DNA of 64,000 nucleotides from contig JAEOTP010000034.1 of the NCBI GenBank assembly GCA_016839765.1, forward strand, positions 1 through 64,000. The letters run 5' to 3'. Within the stretch, counting starts at the first letter, position 1; each line of letters opens with the position of its first letter. Source of the DNA: Promethearchaeota archaeon (GTDB taxonomy: Archaea > Asgardarchaeota > Lokiarchaeia > Sigyniarchaeales > SOKP01). Positions 9,719 through 19,204 of this stretch are shown in pieces. Under the pieces are notes generated by a model, which was given only the letters and a program-made list of their open reading frames with translations, was not told the DNA's origin and did no database searches. A program made the position numbers and the translations under genes.

Positions 9719-10603
9719 TCAAAAAATAGTATTGATTTCAGAATTATTAAATCCCCAGGACTGTAAAATATTCTCAGCGTCATTTATAATATCATCAACC
9801 ATTACCTTAGTAGGTACTATTTTTCTTCTATGCCCGATTGCTGTCGAAGGTGCCATAAAATTCTTAATATTATAATGATAAATTCTTTTATAGAATTCCT
9901 CGCTAAAAATATCAGTAGTAATCCATTTATTTTTAATTTTTTGAGGAACTGGGCATTCTTCAGTTGCCATTAAGGCAGTACCAAGGCAAACCCCGTCTGC
10001 ACCCATCGCTAAAGCAGCTAAAAAACCTCTTGCATCACCAATCCCCCCTGCAGCAATTATAGGAATTTTTAGTAATTTTCTAGCCATCGTAATATTAATC
10101 AATGTAGGATTTGAAAGAGGATTTTTAAACCCAGTTCCTTCTAAACCTACTATTGTAACCCCATCAGCTCCTTCTTTTTCAGCTGAAACCGCATGCTTGA
10201 CTAAAACGCATTTATGGAACCAATAACCATCAGATTCATGAACTCTTTTCCCTATAAATGATGCTTTATAACCAGAAGTAGTAAATATATTACAATTCTC
10301 TTCAAGCGCTATATCAACATACTCTAAATATCGTTCTATTGTCTTTTCATCTTCGTCGATATCTTTAAAACTATGGGGCAAAGAAAGATTTATACCAAAA
10401 GGTTTATCCGTAAGCGTTTTCATTTTTTGTAAATCATTTTTAAAATCTTTTTTATCTGGAAAATTTAAGGCAGCAATTATTCCCAAACCTCCTGCATTTG
10501 AAAATACGGATGCAAAATCGGATTTGCCCCAGCCACCAAACGCGCCCATTATTAAGGGGTACTTAATTCCTGTTATTTGCGTAATTTTTGTTTTCCAGAT
10601 CAT
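9719..10603 (-). CDS. Nitronate monooxygenase-like FMN protein
   Basis: This TIM-barrel flavoprotein of the 2-nitropropane dioxygenase/FabK family is about 294 residues from the chosen start. Visible motifs are KYPLIMGAFGG at the N-terminus, FSNAGGLGIIAAL, GADGVTIVGLEGTG, then IPIIAAGGIGDARGF and AMGADGVCLGTAL, which bind the FMN phosphate. I chose the ATG at 10603, not the one at 10684, because the family motif begins directly after it and the longer form would overlap the sulfatase gene by 53 bases. It is the last gene of the glycyl radical cluster. The substrate is unknown; an alkyl nitronate or enoyl group is typical for the family. Confidence 0.8.
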   Translation of the reverse strand: MIWKTKITQITGIKYPLIMGAFGGWGKSDFASVFSNAGGLGIIAALNFPDKKDFKNDLQKMKTLTDKPFGINLSLPHSFKDIDEDEKTIERYLEYVDIALEENCNIFTTSGYKASFIGKRVHESDGYWFHKCVLVKHAVSAEKEGADGVTIVGLEGTGFKNPLSNPTLINITMARKLLKIPIIAAGGIGDARGFLAALAMGADGVCLGTALMATEECPVPQKIKNKWITTDIFSEEFYKRIYHYNIKNFMAPSTAIGHRRKIVPTKVMVDDIINDAENILQSWGFNNSEINTIF

Positions 10604-10631
10604 TTTTTTTCTTCTACTTTTATTAAATCTG

Positions 10632-12164
10632 TTAAAATCCAGAATCTCTCTTTGGAAATCTGCTTCGAGTAATTGAATATTCATGGAATAATTTATCCAA
10701 CATTTCTAGTCTTAAATCTTGATCTTTATCCCATAAATTATTTAATTCTAATTTATCATTACTTCGATCAAATAAATCTCCATACCCTGGTAATTCAGCA
10801 TATTTAGTTAATTTAAAATCTTTTGTAATTAAATGAACTAATCTCGTGTATAATGGTCCACGTGGACCTACTTCCTCATCTTCCGTGATAAGAATGCTAT
10901 CACGTAGTTCCTTTTTAGTATTTTTCAAAACAGGAGTCATGTCATAACCTTGCATTCCTGGTGGTCTATTTCTTTCCTTGATTTTGAGTAATTCAAGAAT
11001 TGTTTTGGGTATATCTACTGAACTGATTAATGCATCGGAAACTGCAGGTTTAGTGATACCCGGAACCTTCCAAATTAAAGGAACTTGCAGAGTACCGTTG
11101 AAAGGAGAGATTCCTTTTAAAATTAAACCATGATCTCCCATATAATCTCCATGATCTGAAGTAAAAATTACCATCGTATTATCTGCCAGGCCGAACTTTT
11201 CTAACGAAGCTAAGATTTGCCCTACTGCGTAATCTATTAAAGAAACAGAACCATAGCTAAGAGCGATAAACCTTCTTATGTTTTCTTCTGTCTCTTCACG
11301 TAGCATTGCATCTCTAACAGGAGGATGTTCTAGATGTTTCTTTAAATAAGGATGTTTATACAAGCTCTTTATATTATGAACATTTTCGGGGAGTATTATA
11401 TCCTCCGGTTTATACATATCTCTATACTTTCCTGGTGGTGAAACAGGTTGATGGGGATCAGGAAATGAACAATGCAAAAAGAATGGTTTTTCTCCATAAT
11501 TACCATTAGAATATCTTTCTAAAAATGAAATTGTGTTATTTTGGATATAAGTAGTATTGTAAAGTTCTAATGGAACCCAGCTTTCATAAAAGACTTCAAG
11601 AGCGGGTACTTTAGTGGAATATTCATATACTATTTTTTCCGCAAGTTTGGGATCCCTCTCTTCAATCCATTCAAGGTAATGTCCTGAACAAGTATTACCA
11701 TGTCCGATAACTAAATCAACCTCTTCAAATCCATAATAAGGAATTGGAAACTTTTCATAAGTCAAATAATCGCCTTTAGGATTTTTAACCTTCCAATCCT
11801 GAAAATCTTCTGCTGATTTTGTTTTAGGGTCGTATCGAGGTGTCCAAGTATGATAGTGAGCTTTTCCTATACTAGTTGTATGATAACCCTGATTAACTAA
11901 GGTGTCAGTAATTCTTGGTATATGCCGGGGTAAATTTATTCCATTACTTCTAACTCCATGGACATTAGGATAATAACCAGTAAGTAGAGTCGCTCTATTT
12001 GGCATACACATTGGGCTTGTGCAGAAAGCCGAAGAGAATCTCACACTTTCTTTCGCAAGTCTGTCTAAGTTGGGGGTCTTAATTAATTTATTGCCATAAC
12101 ACCCTAGCATATCAGCTCGTTGCTGATCAGTAATAATAAACAAAACGTTCATTTTCTTACTCAT
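10632..12164 (-). CDS. Sulfatase family hydrolase
   Basis: This 510-residue alkaline-phosphatase-superfamily sulfatase opens with NVLFIITDQQRADMLGCYG, which carries the metal-binding Asp. It has the formylglycine signature CMPNRATLLTG at about residue 53, matching C-x-P-x-R, so it should need conversion of Cys to formylglycine. The second metal motif is FTSDHGDYMGDHG at about 315. No signal peptide is visible, so it probably acts in the cytoplasm. No maturase of the FGE or anSME type is encoded in this window. It lies 35 bases downstream of the PNPOx-like gene in the glycyl radical cluster, which suggests that a sulfate ester is part of the same pathway. Length fits choline-sulfatase- or arylsulfatase-like members. 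Confidence 0.85.
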   Translation of the reverse strand: MSKKMNVLFIITDQQRADMLGCYGNKLIKTPNLDRLAKESVRFSSAFCTSPMCMPNRATLLTGYYPNVHGVRSNGINLPRHIPRITDTLVNQGYHTTSIGKAHYHTWTPRYDPKTKSAEDFQDWKVKNPKGDYLTYEKFPIPYYGFEEVDLVIGHGNTCSGHYLEWIEERDPKLAEKIVYEYSTKVPALEVFYESWVPLELYNTTYIQNNTISFLERYSNGNYGEKPFFLHCSFPDPHQPVSPPGKYRDMYKPEDIILPENVHNIKSLYKHPYLKKHLEHPPVRDAMLREETEENIRRFIALSYGSVSLIDYAVGQILASLEKFGLADNTMVIFTSDHGDYMGDHGLILKGISPFNGTLQVPLIWKVPGITKPAVSDALISSVDIPKTILELLKIKERNRPPGMQGYDMTPVLKNTKKELRDSILITEDEEVGPRGPLYTRLVHLITKDFKLTKYAELPGYGDLFDRSNDKLELNNLWDKDQDLRLEMLDKLFHEYSITRSRFPKRDSGF

Positions 12165-12199
12165 TAATAATTCCCCGATTTTTTTTAATCATCATAAAA

Positions 12200-13093
12200 T
12201 TATAATTTAAACTCAGTAACTTTTGGTCTTACCTCAATTTCGGGATAGATTTTTCCAACAATAGGTGGACTGCCATTGTATATTTCTTCTATTTCTATTA
12301 CTCCAAATTTTATACCCCTAAATTTATAAATTCCTGTATACGTTCCTTTTGCTACTTGATATGCCAGATCAAAATTTGCTGCTAATACGGCTAATTTAGC
12401 TTTAGTGGGAATACATAACAAATCTTGTTTTAAGGCAGTTCCAATCGGAAACACCAGTCGATTATAATCCGCTGCTTGTAGTGGTATACATGGAATAATA
12501 ATCGGATAACCATCCGAAGGATCAATATATGATATAGCCCGAACGCCAATAGTGTTTGTAAATAACTTGTATCCAATAGGATTCAATCTTTTTTCGTCTA
12601 GTTTTGTCTTCCCTCCACTTTTTCCTATGATGTCTTTTAAGATTCCTTTAATTATACCTATTAAGGGTAAATCTCTGATAGGAGTTACAGCAATGACTTC
12701 ACTATAATGAGCCTTATAAACATTAATATAGGTCAAATATCGCATTAATTCGGATCTATTGAAAAAGTCTAAATCTTCACCATCTGTTCTTGAATGTGTA
12801 TATCTAATCTTAGCTTGTATAAATTTAAATGGCATATCTGGAGACATATAGAAAACTCCTTGTTTTGGATTGCTTTCAATATTTTTGTTACTCATTCCGC
12901 TAGCCATTTCACCCCATACAACTAGATTTTTTCCTCTTGCGGCGTTTGAACTAATAAAAGTTATATGAGGCCATCCACGAGAATCTATAGTAGCTAAAAA
13001 TTTAACCAGTATAGCTGGTTCTGTGAATTTAATCATATCTTCTGAAAATTCTGGTAACCACTGAGGTAAATCTTTTTTCTTTCCCATTTTCAA
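12200..13093 (-). CDS. Pyridoxamine-phosphate-oxidase-like split-barrel flavoprotein
   Basis: This 297-residue protein has an N-terminal half resembling the FMN-binding split barrel: FLATIDSRGWPHITFISSNAA, then NLVVWGEMASGMSNKNIESNPKQGVFYM. The C-terminal half (about 160-297) is less clear and may be a second barrel, since RAISYIDPSDGYPIIIPC repeats the same kind of opening. The start could be Met1 or Met3. It sits between the glycyl radical activase and the sulfatase on the same strand, with gaps of 92 and 35 bases. A flavin- or F420-dependent reductase role is inferred from the fold; the substrate is unknown. Confidence 0.65.
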   Translation of the reverse strand: MKMGKKKDLPQWLPEFSEDMIKFTEPAILVKFLATIDSRGWPHITFISSNAARGKNLVVWGEMASGMSNKNIESNPKQGVFYMSPDMPFKFIQAKIRYTHSRTDGEDLDFFNRSELMRYLTYINVYKAHYSEVIAVTPIRDLPLIGIIKGILKDIIGKSGGKTKLDEKRLNPIGYKLFTNTIGVRAISYIDPSDGYPIIIPCIPLQAADYNRLVFPIGTALKQDLLCIPTKAKLAVLAANFDLAYQVAKGTYTGIYKFRGIKFGVIEIEEIYNGSPPIVGKIYPEIEVRPKVTEFKL

Positions 13094-13185
13094 TCGTAAC
13101 CTTTTTTTATATTGTTTTTTGCTATAAGATTATTTAAAATATAATAACTTTAAGTGAAACTCTAACTATTTCAATAATATTTATT

Positions 13186-14154
13186 TTAATTATCTTCTTT
13201 TATTTTTGTTAAACCTGACCATTGAACATTTTTCACTCCCGTTTTTTTTGCAATATCAAATAGTATTTCAATTTCTTGTTTAGTCATTAATGCTAAATCC
13301 TTCAAAGGCCAATCCATATTTAAACGTTCATATTTAGCAGTGCATAAATTATTAAATGATAATAGATCCCAACGTTCAGGTATGTTTCTTAATTTTTCAA
13401 TAATAAATTTTCCTATTCCTTTTATATTGTCTTCAGTAGCAGTATAATTTGGAATTATTGGAGTACGAATCCACATCTTCTTGTTATTATTCTGCACATA
13501 ATTTGCGATCAGCTCAGCATTTTCTAAAATTATTTCATTTTTTACTCCTGTGAATTCCTGATGTTTTTCAGAATCAATTTGTTTGATATCCAGTAGAACC
13601 AAATCAACGAAAGGTAATAATTTTTCATATATTTTTCTATTCGCAAAACCACATGTATCCAATGCTGTGGAAATTCCATTCCCTTTGCATTTTTTCAGAA
13701 ATCTTAAAAGAAAACTAGATTGAAGAGTCGGTTCTCCTCCAGAAACAGTAACTCCTCCTTTAGATTTCTGATAATATACTTTATCTTTCTGAATTTCATT
13801 GTACAAGCCTTCTAAATCCCACCATTCTCCAAACATATGGAGAGCAGTACTAGGGCATTCCTTCACACAATTTCCACAACTAATGCATTTTTCTCGATCT
13901 ATATGCAAACCATCTTCATCAAGGGTTAATACTTTCTGTTCACATGTTTCAATACAAGTTTTACATCCAATACATTTATGTTTAAACCATTCTAATTGTG
14001 GTGTTTTCAAAAGTGATTCTGGATTATGGCACCAAATACATCTTAAAGGACATTGTTTAAAAAAAACTGTTGTTCGAATTCCGGGTCCATCTTCAGTAGA
14101 CATTTTCTGAATTTCGAATATTAATCCCTTATCTGATTCTATTATAACACTCAC
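13186..14154 (-). CDS. Glycyl radical enzyme activating enzyme (radical SAM)
   Basis: This 322-residue radical SAM protein installs the glycyl radical on its partner. The N-terminus reads STEDGPGIRTTVFFKQCPLRCIWC, with the radical SAM cluster CxxxCxxC at about residues 34-41. It is followed by a ferredoxin-like insert with two cysteine quartets (CIGCKTCIETC and CISCGNCVKEC), as in activases of the glycerol-dehydratase/CutC/decarboxylase branch rather than simple PflA. Then come the glycine-rich SAM motif GGVTVSGGEPTLQ and the ALDTCGFA strand. It lies 31 bases downstream of the glycyl radical enzyme gene, a normal operon pairing. Confidence 0.93.
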   Translation of the reverse strand: MSVIIESDKGLIFEIQKMSTEDGPGIRTTVFFKQCPLRCIWCHNPESLLKTPQLEWFKHKCIGCKTCIETCEQKVLTLDEDGLHIDREKCISCGNCVKECPSTALHMFGEWWDLEGLYNEIQKDKVYYQKSKGGVTVSGGEPTLQSSFLLRFLKKCKGNGISTALDTCGFANRKIYEKLLPFVDLVLLDIKQIDSEKHQEFTGVKNEIILENAELIANYVQNNNKKMWIRTPIIPNYTATEDNIKGIGKFIIEKLRNIPERWDLLSFNNLCTAKYERLNMDWPLKDLALMTKQEIEILFDIAKKTGVKNVQWSGLTKIKEDN

Positions 14155-14185
14155 CTAATAAAAAATGCAGAAAAAATAATAAAAT

Positions 14186-16696
14186 TTACATCTTATGACA
14201 TTCGCGAGTAATGATTTCATCTTGAAGTTCTTTACCTATTCCTGTGAAATAAGCATTATAGCCAGTTACACGGACTAAAAGATTTTTGTAATTATCTGGA
14301 TGAATTTGAGCATCTTTTAACATTTCTGTATCTAACATATTAATTTGCAGACATGTGCCACCATTCTCGATATATCCTCTTAGATAAGACTTAAATTTCT
14401 CTCTATGTTCAGGATCTCTTAATATACTAGGATTGAATGTAATTGTTTGACTTGTTCCATTTGGTAAGTAATTTATTAATTCACCTCCTTCAGTTATACC
14501 CCCTATAGCTCTGCCTACAGAATTAGTAACTGCGGTGGGTCCTTTCAAATCAGCTCCGCTTGTTGGACATATAGCATTAGATAGAAAGGTTCCTTTCTTT
14601 CTACCATCAGGGGTTGCGATTGTCAAACCTGCATCTTCTCCTGCCCAATAATTCCATGACAACATTCCTGGTCTATATTGGTAATTATTTGGAGTTTTGA
14701 ATTTCCAGCACTCATCAGCCCAAGTTTTCATTATATTCCTTGCCAACTCATCAGCTTCATCACTATCATTTCCAAATTTTGGAGCTTTATTTTTTAAAAA
14801 AACACTCATTTTTTCATATTCAAGCCCTTCAAAATTGTTCATTATAGCATCTTTTATTTGAGCTATTGTGTATTTTTTCTCATCATAAACAAACTTCTTA
14901 ATAGCTAATAAAGAATCAACTAGAGTTGCAAAACCAACACCATTAACAGTTACAAAACGTAATTCAGGACCGCCTTGTCTTATATCCAATCCTTTTTCTA
15001 TACATCCTCTCACAATTGAGGATAATAATGGTGTAGGCATTAATTTGGCTACAATATCTTCATCTTTATCGTATATATCAACTGTATATTTTATTACAAA
15101 TTCCATTTGTTTTCTCCAAGCATTCCAAAACTCTTTCCATGTTTGGAAATTCTCTGGATTTCCCGATTTTGGGCCTAGTTGCTCACCTTTTTTAATTGCT
15201 TTATCGTTTCCAGGCATATTTTTACCATTCCATAAAATTAATTCCATGGTTTTAACAAGATTCGGATTGCAATTTACAGTTCCAGAACGATCATTACCTT
15301 GCATAGTATTTTCAAGGCATCCTACACATGCATAATTCCATACTTCTTCTTTTGGAATTCCTTCAGCTATTAAACCTGCCATACTTCTCTCATCAAAATT
15401 TATTAGAAATGGTGCCCCTTGAGCTCTGGAAATCATATTGATTACAGTATCTAATAGTTTATCTGGACTATTTCTATGGAGTTTTACATTAGGCTTGGGT
15501 TCTAAACTTGGATACCATTCATCTATAACTTCTAAAATAGTGTAGGTTAATTCATTAGTTAAATCTTCTCCATTAGGACCACATCCTGAAAGAGTTAATA
15601 GTTGTCCATAACCTGAAGTAATACCTTGCCTACCTAAAATTATCATTGCGTCATATGCCGTATTGCAATGAAACCAGAAGCTGCCTAAAATATCTTTTGC
15701 GAACTCTTTTGATATAAACTTTTCTTCAATAACATCTTTTTTGTAATATGGCCATAAATATTGATCCATTCGACCAAAAGATAAACCTGCTCCTGGATAC
15801 GATTCTTCAGCCATTAATAACATATGAGTGATCCATAAGGATTGAACAGCTTGCCAGAACGTTTCTGCAGGTTCCCATGGTACTCTTTCCAGATTTTGTG
15901 CCATTTTTTCTAATTCTTCTACCCGCTGAGGAGATGAGGCTTTTTCTTTTAGTTTTTTACATTCATCAGCATATTTTTTAGCGAATTTTCTTGGAATTTC
16001 AGTAGCGGTTATTATTGCTCGTAGTTCTTGTCCTTTAGGACCTCTTTTATCATTTTTACTTAATAGTTCATATCTTTTTATTGCCTTTTCATAAATATAC
16101 TTAAAACCTTTTTTTATTACAGTTTCATAGTCGGGAATAATATGACCAGGGGCTGCACCAATATTCCCAAATCCAGAATAATGATATTTAAAATTAGCTT
16201 CCCGATTTTTAATATTCCATTTCCAATATTTTTTGGCTTCTTTTTTGTTAAAACACTTGGATAGTTGGGTATTAAATCTTCCACCAGCAATTAAATCATT
16301 TTCAGAAATGATTTCTTGGGGTATATAATTCAGCATTACTTCTTTTAAAAAGAAAATTCTTCTTTCTGGTATGGATAATTCCCAGAAGTTCTCAGGCAAT
16401 TTTACTGGACTTGCCATTGATCTGTAAGAGGAGGCAAATACCCCCATATCTTTTTTACCTAAAGCTTGTATATAAAAATATACTTCTGGATTGATATACC
16501 AATCTCCTTCATGCCAATTAATATCCCAATCAGTTCCAGTAGTGAATGGAGTAAACTGATTATTCCATTTTCTTCCTCTACCTTTATAAAAATAATCTCT
16601 TAACCACTTTGATCTTTTAGACAAATTTTCAGGTTCAGCTATCTGAAATCTCTGCGACCTTTCTTGTTTTCCTAAATTTTCATTAATTTCGCTCAT
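14186..16696 (-). CDS. Glycyl radical enzyme, PFL2/glycerol-dehydratase-like
   Basis: This 836-residue enzyme has the family's active-site loop NYACVGCLEN at about residues 455-462, giving the thiyl Cys and the general base Glu in the GC-x-E form used by eliminases and aryl decarboxylases. Pyruvate formate-lyase proper has adjacent cysteines instead. The glycyl radical loop RVTGYNAYF lies near the C-terminus at about 810. The PFL-type N-domain includes GHIIPDYETV and AETFWQAVQSLW. X-succinate synthase motifs (CMSPG-like) are absent. It is the first gene of a five-gene cluster with activase, flavoproteins and a sulfatase, so its substrate may be released from a sulfate ester. The exact reaction cannot be assigned. 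Confidence 0.9.
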   Translation of the reverse strand: MSEINENLGKQERSQRFQIAEPENLSKRSKWLRDYFYKGRGRKWNNQFTPFTTGTDWDINWHEGDWYINPEVYFYIQALGKKDMGVFASSYRSMASPVKLPENFWELSIPERRIFFLKEVMLNYIPQEIISENDLIAGGRFNTQLSKCFNKKEAKKYWKWNIKNREANFKYHYSGFGNIGAAPGHIIPDYETVIKKGFKYIYEKAIKRYELLSKNDKRGPKGQELRAIITATEIPRKFAKKYADECKKLKEKASSPQRVEELEKMAQNLERVPWEPAETFWQAVQSLWITHMLLMAEESYPGAGLSFGRMDQYLWPYYKKDVIEEKFISKEFAKDILGSFWFHCNTAYDAMIILGRQGITSGYGQLLTLSGCGPNGEDLTNELTYTILEVIDEWYPSLEPKPNVKLHRNSPDKLLDTVINMISRAQGAPFLINFDERSMAGLIAEGIPKEEVWNYACVGCLENTMQGNDRSGTVNCNPNLVKTMELILWNGKNMPGNDKAIKKGEQLGPKSGNPENFQTWKEFWNAWRKQMEFVIKYTVDIYDKDEDIVAKLMPTPLLSSIVRGCIEKGLDIRQGGPELRFVTVNGVGFATLVDSLLAIKKFVYDEKKYTIAQIKDAIMNNFEGLEYEKMSVFLKNKAPKFGNDSDEADELARNIMKTWADECWKFKTPNNYQYRPGMLSWNYWAGEDAGLTIATPDGRKKGTFLSNAICPTSGADLKGPTAVTNSVGRAIGGITEGGELINYLPNGTSQTITFNPSILRDPEHREKFKSYLRGYIENGGTCLQINMLDTEMLKDAQIHPDNYKNLLVRVTGYNAYFTGIGKELQDEIITRECHKM

Positions 16697-16962
16697 TTTT
16701 TAATTATTTCTGTAATTTTAAATATAGTATAAATGGTTATATTGTTATTAAATAAAAATAAATCAATTATAATTTTAAAATTTCAATTTATTTTTAATAA
16801 AACTTTCAAGTTAAATAATAATAAATTATTGATTCAACTAATTGAAATAACGTTATAGCCTTATTATTAATTACTAGGTAGTTAGACAATATTGTATGTT
16901 TCTTAAACTAAAAATAAGAAAACTAGACTGATAAAAGGAAAAAAAGAACATAAATTAAAAAC

Positions 16963-17376
16963 TTATTTTTTATTATAGGTTTCTGGACTTCCACCTGTTT
17001 CTAAATACTCGGCAAACTTTTTTAAACTATTTAAAAGTATTTCTCCCGCTTTTTTTAGCATTTTTTCTTGGTTTGGATCTTCAAATTCTGCCCATCCAGT
17101 AATTTCTGCTCCATTTCCTTTAGGAGTCAAAATATAGCCCATACTGTTAAATGGTCCACCTTCAATTTTGAAAGAGATTTTCTGATTTTCTACTCTCTCT
17201 GTTATTGTTGATGTAATATCTCCAATTGTCGATTTAATTGCATATTTATCTTCTCCAATTTTTGTACTTTCATTTACTGTGAGATTCCATACAGTTTCTA
17301 AACTATCATCATTTAAAATGTTATAAATCCTTACTGGAGGAGCAGCTATCTCCATTTTAATATTAAACTTTGGCAT
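16963..17376 (-). CDS. SRPBCC (START-like) domain protein
   Basis: This 137-residue protein shows the ligand-binding helix-grip pattern. It opens with FNIKMEIAAPPVRIYNILNDD, alternating strands follow (TSTITERVENQKISFKIEGGP, GAEITGWAEFE), and a long amphipathic C-terminal helix ends in LKKFAEYLETGGSPE. These are features of coenzyme Q-binding/polyketide-cyclase-like START domains. A hydrophobic ligand is likely but unknown. It is transcribed alone, about 590 bases from the next confident gene on the left. Confidence 0.75.
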   Translation of the reverse strand: MPKFNIKMEIAAPPVRIYNILNDDSLETVWNLTVNESTKIGEDKYAIKSTIGDITSTITERVENQKISFKIEGGPFNSMGYILTPKGNGAEITGWAEFEDPNQEKMLKKAGEILLNSLKKFAEYLETGGSPETYNKK

Positions 17377-17531
17377 TAATAATCACTTTTGGATATTGAT
17401 TAGATTTTTAATGTTTTTAATATATTATTTTCTACTTTTTATAAGTATTTGGCTTACAACCTACTTGGAGATATCTAGCAAGTTGGAAGAAATATTAAAA
17501 ATAAGAGCAGTTAAATGAATATTAATAATGA

Positions 17532-17699
17532 TTATGTCTGAACATATTTAATCATTTCATGTAACAATTTTGCATATCCTTCAATAACGTACTTCTTTGA
17601 TTCATTGATATCGTCTGGTAATTGCTCTAAGCAATATTGAATTTTGCAACATATTCCTTCAATAGCTGGTTTCATACTATCCCAAATATATTCATTCAA
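17532..17699 (-). CDS. Small hypothetical protein
   Basis: This short frame gives 55 residues from TTG at 17699 or 47 from ATG at 17675. It reads NEYIWDSMKPAIEGICC, then KIQYCLEQLPDDINESK and YVIEGYAKLLHEMIKYVQT. The amphipathic helical character and paired cysteines look protein-like, and the frame fills an otherwise empty gap. No family is recognised. Codon use resembles neighbouring genes, but the size keeps confidence modest. Confidence 0.4.
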   Translation of the reverse strand: MNEYIWDSMKPAIEGICCKIQYCLEQLPDDINESKKYVIEGYAKLLHEMIKYVQT

Positions 17700-17847
17700 T
17701 TATATAGCACCTTATCACTTTACTATTTGAATAAAAAAGAAGATTCTTAATTTTAATATCACAATATAATTTAGATATTATTGAATAACCGTGAAATTTA
17801 TGTTTCACGAATTTATAATTGAAAAAAAAAAAGAATTTAATGTTAAA

Positions 17848-18312
17848 TTAAGATACACTTATACTTATCGACGCGAAAAAGGTAGTAAACATTATAACAA
17901 ATAAGATTAAACCAGCAATAATTAAATAAATCCGTCTGGTCCTTTCGTCAATGTTTTCAGCAACACCTAAACTTAAAAAACCTATAACTACAAAAACTAA
18001 TGCTATATTAACACCAACTCTAGCTATGTTCATAAAAATAGCATCTTGAAACGTCATCCAATAATATACCTGTAAAATTTGTTGTCCTCTTTGAATATAT
18101 TCAGCATATCCGTACACACCATTTGAATAATTCATATCATTTTCATAATTTGCTAAGTTAAGCCATTGACTTGCATTTTGTGCTATTGATCTACTAATCA
18201 TCATCATTAAACCAAACAAGATTGCCACTAACAAACCATAAATTATAAATTTTATAGCTTTTCTCTTATCTAGTAACGGAATACTATCAGCTAAACTTCT
18301 TTTTTCTGACAT
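17848..18312 (-). CDS. Small three-span membrane protein
   Basis: This 154-residue protein has three clear membrane segments at about residues 22-42, 95-117 and 127-150, and a hydrophilic loop of about 50 residues between the first two. No family is recognised. Its start is only three bases from the stop of the upstream membrane protein (18315-18971), so the two are surely co-transcribed and probably form one complex. Confidence 0.7.
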   Translation of the reverse strand: MSEKRSLADSIPLLDKRKAIKFIIYGLLVAILFGLMMMISRSIAQNASQWLNLANYENDMNYSNGVYGYAEYIQRGQQILQVYYWMTFQDAIFMNIARVGVNIALVFVVIGFLSLGVAENIDERTRRIYLIIAGLILFVIMFTTFFASISISVS

Positions 18313-18314
18313 TT

Positions 18315-18971
18315 TTATCTCCCTCTTCTCATTTTATTAAGGTAATTATACGCTAAAAATAAGGCATAGCAAACAAGAACAATTATCCCAATGGCAATAA
18401 ATAGTGTACTAAGAAAACCTCCTGGTCCATCAACTTTAACTAAAATATTAAAAAACACATCCGTTTCAGGACCAGTATGATCACCATATACAATCACTAC
18501 ATAGCTTCCGGGTATCGAAATAAAATATGGTGTTGCAGTAGCGCTACCTGTAAAATCTAAATACGTTTCTCCTTGGTTCGAAATAGTTATTAAATTTTGT
18601 CTGGATACTGAAGGATTTTGCCCTAATCTAAATGTTGTGGTAATAAAATATTCGCCAGTAAGTCCATTTGGATTAGAGTTGGCCGCATATTCTACATCGT
18701 ATTCATATTTAGTCAAAATCTTTAGATTTACTGTAATATCTGAATAATAAACTGAAAAGACTATAGTTATCTTTTGATTTCTATCGATTGTGAACTCACT
18801 TGCGAAAGCGCTTTGAATTTCAGTATCACTTGTTTCTGTAATAGTTGCAGGTTTTTGATCAGCTAGAGTTATTTCATCTAATGCGAATCCTAATATTGGT
18901 CCAGTTATTAGTAATGCAATTCCTATAATTAAAATAATAGTAAGTATTTTTTTACTTTTCATATTATTCAC
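18315..18971 (-). CDS. Membrane-anchored extracellular beta-domain protein
   Basis: This 218-residue protein has an N-terminal hydrophobic segment (ILTIILIIGIALLITGPIL), about 150 residues of strand-rich sequence predicted outside the cell, and a second membrane segment near 190-210 ending in a basic cytoplasmic tail (NKMRRGR). The arrangement of luminal beta domain, one span and short basic tail recalls p24/GOLD-type proteins, but I see no diagnostic motif and make no family call. It is the first gene of a two-gene unit with the three-span protein downstream. Confidence 0.65.
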   Translation of the reverse strand: MNNMKSKKILTIILIIGIALLITGPILGFALDEITLADQKPATITETSDTEIQSAFASEFTIDRNQKITIVFSVYYSDITVNLKILTKYEYDVEYAANSNPNGLTGEYFITTTFRLGQNPSVSRQNLITISNQGETYLDFTGSATATPYFISIPGSYVVIVYGDHTGPETDVFFNILVKVDGPGGFLSTLFIAIGIIVLVCYALFLAYNYLNKMRRGR

Positions 18972-19204
18972 TATTGCAAACTTTTTCTTGAAATTATAAT
19001 AAGATTTTTTTTAGATTTCTTTAATATACGATTGATTACTTTTGTATAAAAATCTACTATAATAACAGATTAATCAATCCAAACTAAGCTGAATGGGAAA
19101 ACTTTTTAATTTTATTTGATAAATCATTTAAAATAAAAAGGTAAAAAAATTTAAGAAAGTCTATAAATCATTATTTATACAAGATAGATGTAAGGTTACT
19201 TCTG

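Noticed and set aside
10604-10684. Longer N-terminus for the nitronate-monooxygenase-like protein
   Set aside because: It would overlap the sulfatase gene by 53 bases and adds residues not typical of the family.
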